This document shows positions 57,850 to 64,000 of a stretch of 64,000 nt of DNA, piece after piece. Under the pieces are notes generated by a model. The model saw only the letters and a program-made list of their open reading frames with translations, was not told the DNA's origin and searched no databases. Every line of letters begins with the position of its first letter. The first letter of the stretch is position 1. The position numbers were made by a program, and so were the translations under genes. The DNA comes from Chara braunii (lineage: Eukaryota; Streptophyta; Charophyceae; Charales; Characeae), in NCBI GenBank assembly GCA_003427395.1, contig BFEA01000007.1:1242472-1306471 (forward strand). The letters are read 5' to 3'.

Positions 57850-58400
57850 CCAGCCTTGTGTATGTAGCCCATAGGTGATGTGTAGTTCTATGCTGCGTAG
57901 CACGGCGAACGTGTTCGCGCCCCTTCATGTTCGCGCGAACGTGTTCGCACGTTCGCGCGAACAGCTACCGAACATGTTCGGGCAAACATAATTTTTTTTT
58001 CGTTAAAAAAAAATTAAAAAAAATAAATAAATCGGTTTTTGATTTTTAACTCATGATTGGTTACGAATTTGAACATGACTCCAAGGCAAAAGTTGCTTGT
58101 ATTAACATGGTGCTACGTAGATTCTATGTTATGTCCGAAGGCTATATATATGTGTGTGTCGCCCATAGGCGATATATAGTTCTATGTTATGTCCGAAGGC
58201 TATGTGTGTATCATGTGTGGAAACTTCGTGTATGTAGCCCGTATGCGATGTGTAGTTCAATGTTATGTCCGAAGGCGTGTATGCAGCCGGTAGGCGATAT
58301 ATAGTTCTATCATCTATGTTATGTCTGAAGGCTAAGGCTACGTGTGTATATATAGCCCATAGGCGATATATAATTCTATGATATGTCCGAAGGCTATGTA
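57850..58400 (+). repeat. Tandem repeat, about 55-80-bp diverged units
   Basis: Five units of the pattern GCCCATAGGCGATATATAGTTCTATGTTATGTCCGAAGGC; the first is interrupted by the hAT-like element at 57893. 57565-57850 upstream holds nothing recognised. Confidence 0.8.
57893..58120 (+). mobile_element. Non-autonomous hAT-like element, copy B
   Basis: Tips CTGCGTAGCAC and GTGCTACGTAG are inverted. Flanks GTTCTATG (57885-57892) and ATTCTATG (58121-58128) match at 7 of 8 bases. It shares the AACGTGTTCGCGCCCCTTCA start and the AACTCATGATTGGTTACGAA segment with copy A. It sits inside a tandem repeat whose other units preserve the empty site GTTCTATGTTATGTCC. Confidence 0.75.
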
Positions 58401-58734
58401 TACTCTGTATATCGAAGCGAGAGAACGGGGTAAGCTGGACAGGGACCCCCCCAAGGTCCGAACCAAGCTCTAACCCGTGACCTTGTAACATATAATTGAA
58501 TGACTGTACCATGTGAACGACCAGTGGAAATGGCCCAAACGTGTGATTTGCCAGACTGGGGAGATCAACAGAACACCCAAGACCAACAGCCCCAAGCAAC
58601 CCATTTGAAACCCAGAACCAACATACAACACCATGAACAGCCCTTGGGTGGTGCGCAGGCAGTGTCTGTAATAGCTAATCCCAAGGGGGTGTGTGTCCAG
58701 CCGTGCGTCATTCTAACGCCCTGCCGGTGTCCAT

Positions 58735-58815
58735 GCGCAAGGCTGCGGATTTGAACCCGCAGCCTTATACCACAATGCGCATTTCCAACCGGTGCTCTAA
58801 CCACTGAGCCATTCT
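58735..58815 (-). ncRNA. tRNA-like SINE head
   Basis: Minus strand: TGGCTCAGTGGTTAGAGC is a strong pol III A box, and GGTTCAAATCC (58747-58757) a strong B box about 36 nt later. The T-arm region is an extended 10-bp hairpin and no normal cloverleaf forms, so a SINE or tRNA pseudogene is more likely than a functional tRNA. Confidence 0.5.
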
Positions 58816-58819
58816 TGAT

Positions 58820-59901
58820 GTTTCCTTTCCGGGTAGACTGTTTGGACCCCGGCCCCAACTGAGATTGCTAAGGGAATTGGGCCCGTTTCCCAACACGTGC
58901 TGCTCCCCACGAATAGAATGAGCTTTAAAAGTATAAAAAGTAAAAAATAAAAAAAAATAAAAAAAAAGGGAGGAAGTCGGGGAAGGCCGTGAATGAGGTT
59001 TGCTCACAGTGGTACTTCAAGGAACGCATCTACCCAGAAACTTAGCTACTTTCATTATTGGTTGTCTTTGTTTTTCGGTTTTCTTTCCATCCTCCTTTTG
59101 TGCCCTGCCAACGAGGGAGGGAGCATTACAGGGATAGCTGACAACTCTGCAACCTAGGGCACAGTCTCACTTGCACTCTATATTCTGTATCAAGCTGCTT
59201 TCACGTCCAAGGAGCTGAATCTTATTTTTGCTGATGCCCTGAAAACATCTCCCCTCAAGTAACGTTAGTCAGAAGGGCATACTTTCATATGTGCTCCAGA
59301 TTCTGTATCCAGCTGCTTTCCCGTCCAAAGAGTTTTTTTTTTTTTTTTTCCGTCCTTATTTTCCTTTGGCTCGTCCCCTGAATGCAGCAGCAGTGTAACA
59401 GTGTAACTGCCCGTTGGGAGGGCATAGTCTCCGTATGCAGCTACTTTCAGATCCCTCGGGTTGTTCCTTTTTCTTTCTCATTGTTTTTTTTTTTTGTCCT
59501 GAGTACCAGAAAAGAAAACACAATGGCACCTAGGCTCGGCAGATTTCGGTGCACAATGAAATCCAAGGTCGGCAAAAACAGGCTCGGAGGTACTAGTGGT
59601 TAAAAAAAAAAAAAGGAAAAATTTAAAAAAACAAACAAAAATAAAAGAAGGAAAAAAAAAAACTCACCTGCATGCACGAACACAAAAAAAAAGAACAATA
59701 AAGAAAAACAACCAATTAAATCAATCGATCGAATCAATTGATCTGACCGAATGGATTCAAACACACACACACTGTGACACACACAAAAGCACGCTAGCTT
59801 TTGTGTATGTCCGTGTGTGTGCATGTGTGCACGGATGCAGTTGTGAGCCTGTGCTCGCACACATACACACACTCACGGAGTTGGACACTTTCGAGCTCGC
59901 A

Positions 59902-59902
<1 letters not shown>
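58820..59902. other. No supported gene
   Basis: Poly-A/T-rich, with diverged repeats (TTCTGTATCMAGCTGCTTTC at 59185 and 59292). Confidence 0.5.

Positions 59903-59943
<41 letters not shown>
59903..59943. repeat. Poly-A tract
   Basis: About 40 consecutive A, flanked by CAAT/ATTG tetranucleotides. Confidence 0.95.
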
Positions 59944-59945
<2 letters not shown>

Positions 59946-60023
59946 TTCAATTGATTTGATTGATTGATTGATATGATTGTTTTTGTGTGTGTGAGTGTGT
60001 GCGTGCTATAAACCAATTTAGTC

Positions 60024-60058
60024 GGTTCAATCAATCAATCGAATTGATTGATTGAACC
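60024..60058. repeat. Perfect 16-bp-arm palindrome
   Basis: GGTTCAATCAATCAAT and its exact inverse around CGA; built from CAAT/ATTG repeats. Confidence 0.95.
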
Positions 60059-60104
60059 AATTTACTCAGTTCAATCAATCGATTCAATCAATTGTTTTTG
60101 TAAG

Positions 60105-60107
<3 letters not shown>

Positions 60108-60172
<65 letters not shown>
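60108..60172. repeat. (TG)n microsatellite
   Basis: About 32 TG units, followed by a GGGTGGGTGGGTGGG run at about 60210, which could form a G-quadruplex. Confidence 0.95.
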
Positions 60173-60177
<5 letters not shown>

Positions 60178-60599
60178 GTACGTGTGTGTGCGTGCCCAAC
60201 TCTGTGAGTGTGGGTGGGTGGGTGGGTGGGTGTGCAGTTGCGCGCTGGCATGCACGAGCGCATTGTCAGAGGGCACGGTGTTTCAACCCTCCGCGGTGTA
60301 CCAGACACACCCCACTCACGGCTCTCAGTAGTGTACCAGGATCGTCTTGTGCATGGCTTATTCTTGGACTGATCCAGCAGACGCTCCCACATCAAAAGGG
60401 TGGGGGTGCGTTGTCGAACGCATCGACTCCCGCCTTTTTCGCAAAGGCGAGAGCCCTCCCGACCATGTCACGCAGGAGTTAACCAAAACAAAATCACGAA
60501 ACAACTCGGGAACAACGCATAATAACCCCACGAACTGCCAAGGTGGACGCGGTCTCGTCGTCCTTTCGCAGCTCTAGCCGGGTGCGCCAGTTGTACTTT

Positions 60600-60692
60600 C
60601 CGCAGTCCCCTACGATAAGGTAGGTTCCCACGGGCATAAACTTTCCTTCCCTAAGGGGCTGTCACCACCCTTAGGGGCGTATCCCTACCGAG
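60600..60692 (-). repeat. Inverted partner of the repeat at 63852
   Basis: Its reverse complement (GGTAGGGATACGCCCCTAAG...) matches 63852-63940 at roughly four of five bases. The two copies face each other across 3.2 kb. Confidence 0.75.
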
Positions 60693-63600
60693 CTACTGAC
60701 CCACATGCGAAAGTTTTTAAATGCAATTGCAGAGGTAGATCAGCCGAGGGTGTTTGCTCGTTCACTGTAGTATAGATACACTTGGTTAACGCCAAGCGGA
60801 CCCAGACGCCGCCCGTTCCTAGGGCACTGATCTCCTAGATGCGGAGCAAACGTCGGTCGACTAGGACGGTCTCCACCAAGTATGAAACCCACAACTCAAT
60901 CCTAATTCCTTAAACACACCGTCAAAAGAAAATTAAAACATCATATATAATTATATCGAAACGATCGACCGTAGTCGATAGAAATAAATATTCAATCTGA
61001 AATGACAGCCAAAGGATCAAAATCATCATTTGATACATCCAATAACACAAGACCGAAATAAAATCCGACCACCCTAGGTCGAACTCCACCAAACAATGAT
61101 ACAACCGCCAACAAGGAGTTGGCTATCGACAGTAACATAAATGCAACCGACAAGGTAATAGACTGCCTTAGTTTTGGCTTGATAAGGTGCGTTGCCAAAG
61201 TCATTCATTCCAGCCTATCGCTGACCTAAGATTAGACACACTCACACCCGTCTCCGTATATCCTCAATCTTCTTAGATGACAGGTTGTTTTGCAAATGAT
61301 TATTGATCAGGGGCATTGCTTGAATTGTTGCATGCCTCTCCCTCTAAGAAGTGGTCCAAGGTACTCCTCCTCCTCGCCCGAGAACAAGACTCGAATTTCA
61401 TAAGTTGGGTCGTCTCCACCGAATCGGCAAGGTACCCCCCCCGTATAACGGTCCGCTATGGGTCGATAACAAGGTTGGCTCCTAAAGATTTCATTTGTTC
61501 TTTTTCTTCCTAAGTTCAGGGTAACTTGGACGAAAAGAAAATTGAAGGAGATAAAAAATAAAAACTATTTGGACAGGTATAGGCAGATAAGGTCGTTCGG
61601 GATTGAAAGGGTCATTCCTTGGGAGAAAAGTAAGTTCGTTTCAACTTATCTGCTTTATTTGAATCGAATTCATTTTATGGCATGCACTGAATTAATCTTT
61701 TTTAAAACAACAAGCTCACTTTGACAAGCAGGTAGGTGGAAGGTTGAAAGAAGATTATCATTTTCTTTTTCTCCAATAGGCAACACAAATCTCCTTTGCA
61801 AGCATCTTTCTACCTACCTGCACTCAAAGCAAACAAACAAGTTGAAAGGAAACCAATGCAACCCCATACCCAAGTCAGACCTCACCATTCACATGCAAAC
61901 ACACATTTCCTTTGCCTTTTCAATGAACATTCAATGAACAGGGTCAAGTAAGTGTGGGCTCACACAGGTGTGAAGGGAAGTCTGAATCATTCAACTGACT
62001 AACTGACCTTGAGTGAAGTTTGATCCGACTCACTTAAGAAAGTCCGGTTCACTCCAGAAAGCCTGAGTAAATCAAAAGCAAATGATTGTCGTAGAATATG
62101 CGGCTCACAACTCCACAAGTTGTGGCCTCTCTCTTGAGCCACGATCCATGTCCTCCATCAAGTGTCTGATCACACCAAGCTTGGGTCCACTAAGATCTAT
62201 GAATGAGACAACCCTCCAAAAAGGGTGTTCCCATGATCCAAACCCACGTCGCCCCAACATCCCGGACAGTCCCAACGCAGTCCCCACTGCACCTTCACCA
62301 CCAAGGATACTCCCCAACCAATCGCAAGTCCACACCGCCTCCCATCATGATGTCAGCTCACAATAGTCACACCAACATGCCAGCTCCGATTTCAAGTCAT
62401 TACCGCTAGGTCCCAAAATTGTCCCAAATAGTCTTGGGCGGGCCCACACCATCGCCCGCAACACCAGATGGTCCAGAACTCAAAAACCGCCCACTCCGTA
62501 CACAATCAAAAAAATAACGATGGCTTCCAACAAAAATCGCATGTGCCGCAACTCCAATAGTCAATGTCACGTGCACTCACTTGCACTCTCTTCATGGCCC
62601 GTCCATGTACCACTGCCGCACGATCCCAACAGTGCACCCGCACTAATCCAACCTCTATACCATGCTGGTCCGCCATAGCCGCCACACACAAAAAACCCAA
62701 TGGCACGACCATCGTTTGTCGTATCGTCAAATACGCAACATGACCTCCCTACACTCATATTAAAAAAGATGTCGGCATCGTGCGGCAACCCCGGCAGAAC
62801 CTCCCATTAAAAACAATCGTCGCCGAATCAAAATTTTGGCAGCATATCCCCTGGAAAATGAAGCAATTACTGCGCCGTCGGACGGGCAGCATCTCCCCAT
62901 ACACACAAAAGTTGACACTGCGAGGTAAATCAGGCAGGATATTCGCAACGCATGCAGTTAACCGCATAGCCTAACTCCCGGCGCAGCCTACGAGTCGTGG
63001 CACCAATGCAGAGGTGGGGCAGTCAGCTCCCTCGTTTATGGTTGCCTCCCTTCTCCTCTTCCAGTTCTCTGCAGACCTCCATTCTCCTCCACCAGCAGCA
63101 CTTCCTCCTCTCCAGCAACATGCAGCAGCCAGCCAGCATTCACCCAAGTGAATGTCTCAGCAGTGCTGCCAAAAGTGTGAGGCTGTTGGGTGGAGTGTTG
63201 GCTTTCATAGCCAGCTAAACGTTGCGGGCAGTTGCCTTGCCCACAGCTAGGCAAAATTCTTCAGTGCTTTTGGCCCTTGATCTAAATCAATGGCCAGGAG
63301 TCATGTGCCTTGGTTTCCCCCCCAACCAGGGTCATCAATTCCTGGAAGCACCTGATCATTTTCTCAGTCTAGGTGCTCCTGGGAATGGTTGTACCCAGTC
63401 AAACTGTAGCCTGTTCAAAACCGAAGAGGCACGGTCTCATCGGCCCCTAGAACATGGCTGCACCTGACTTGCGGCCGCGGCCATATTCGCGGCCGTTATT
63501 TTTTTCTCCCCTGCCTTACTTACCCTCGTTTTCCCTCGGAGGGACAACCAGTCGTTTGAAACAAACAGGCACCATCCCCCTCCTCGGTTATTTCACGGGG

Positions 63601-63770
63601 CGAATTAGAGTCGGGCTCAACAGGGCGTTCTTCCCACAGTGCACTCGAACCTGGCTCAGTTCTCATGCCACATTCGGGCGCCTTCTCAAGCAGCCACTCA
63701 ATAAAAAAAACGAAGTGAAAACTCACCTTTTGGCCGTTACTCTGCCCGTCTCCGTCGCCAGGTAAGGTTC
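60693..63770. other. No supported gene; one hairpin
   Basis: 60922-61204 on the minus strand gives hydrophobic but short frames with no known family. 61719-61830 is an imperfect hairpin (CTTTGACAAGCAGGTAGGTGG pairing with CTACCTACCTGCACTCAAAG). 62100-63700 shows only short frames. Confidence 0.45.
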
Positions 63771-63774
63771 CTGT

Positions 63775-63777
63775 TTA

Positions 63778-63849
<72 letters not shown>
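63775..63849. repeat. (CT)n microsatellite
   Basis: About 36 CT units with one TTT interruption. Confidence 0.95.
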
Positions 63850-63851
<2 letters not shown>

Positions 63852-63852
<1 letters not shown>

Positions 63853-63940
63853 AGGGATATGCCCTTAAGGGTGGTGAAAACCCCTTAGGAAAGGAAAACT
63901 TATGCCTCGCAGGAACCTATACTGTCGTAGGGCTATGTTA
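63852..63940 (+). repeat. Repeat copy, inverted partner of 60600
   Basis: GGTAGGGATATGCCCTTAAG, then a short CCCTTAAGG/CCCCTTAGG dyad, then GGAACCTATACTGTCGTAGGG. The end of the window (63950-64000) is CCGGCC-rich. Confidence 0.75.
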
Positions 63941-64000
63941 CCCCCTGGCCGCAGCCGAGTTCGGTCGTGGCCGGGCCCCCCCCGGCCGCGGCCAAACGCG

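Noticed and set aside
58735-58815. Functional tRNA gene
   Set aside because: A and B boxes exist, but acceptor and anticodon stems do not form.

Overview
This window is repeat-dominated eukaryotic nuclear DNA. It contains one assembly gap (23704-23928), three further isolated N positions, very long dinucleotide microsatellites, and no long intact host gene. The organism is probably a green-lineage (streptophyte or charophyte-like) alga or plant. This is an inference from three things: Ty3/gypsy elements whose primer-binding site nearly matches the plant-type initiator tRNA-Met 3' end, a Penelope-like element with GIY-YIG placed before the RT as in the Naiad/Chlamys clade, and AAACCCTA-type telo-box runs. 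I cannot name the species from sequence alone.

Layout. 1-5.1 kb: microsatellites, then a 3'-truncated Ty3/gypsy copy on the minus strand (element 1: promoter region, leader ORF, PBS, gag). 5.1-9 kb: low-complexity DNA, a perfect-TIR hairpin element, and one small unrecognised host-like gene (8029-8292) with a TATA box and a long 5' leader. 9-19.3 kb: a dense patchwork of local tandem duplications and short fold-back (MITE-like) elements. 19.9-22.6 kb: a decayed Penelope-like element on the plus strand. 23-32 kb: an isolated PBS, tRNA-like SINE heads, a pyrimidine-rich region with a repeated dyad motif, (CA)n and (GAT)n arrays, and a non-autonomous hAT-like element with 8-bp target duplications. 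32.2-40.8 kb: a near full-order but inactivated Ty3/gypsy element on the plus strand (element 2). 41-47.9 kb: microsatellites, small TIR elements and dispersed repeats. 47.96-55.2 kb: a third, better preserved Ty3/gypsy element on the minus strand (element 3), truncated inside the integrase. 55.7-57.3 kb: a decayed LINE 3' end. 57.8-64 kb: a tandem repeat interrupted by a second hAT-like copy, SINE heads, palindromes and microsatellites.

The most interesting system is the Ty3/gypsy family. All three copies share (i) a leader ORF between a TATA-type promoter and the PBS, with a conserved GFVxI...FP...LPF/Y...VxPW...CxxC core that I do not recognise, and elements 2 and 3 also share (ii) a PHD-finger-like cysteine module between RNase H and integrase. 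The element order is: promoter, leader ORF, PBS, gag with a CCHC knuckle, protease, RT, RNase H, PHD, HHCC and DDE integrase. A PHD in this position would be a plausible chromatin-reading, integration-targeting module. Every copy carries stop codons or frameshifts, so activity here is not implied.
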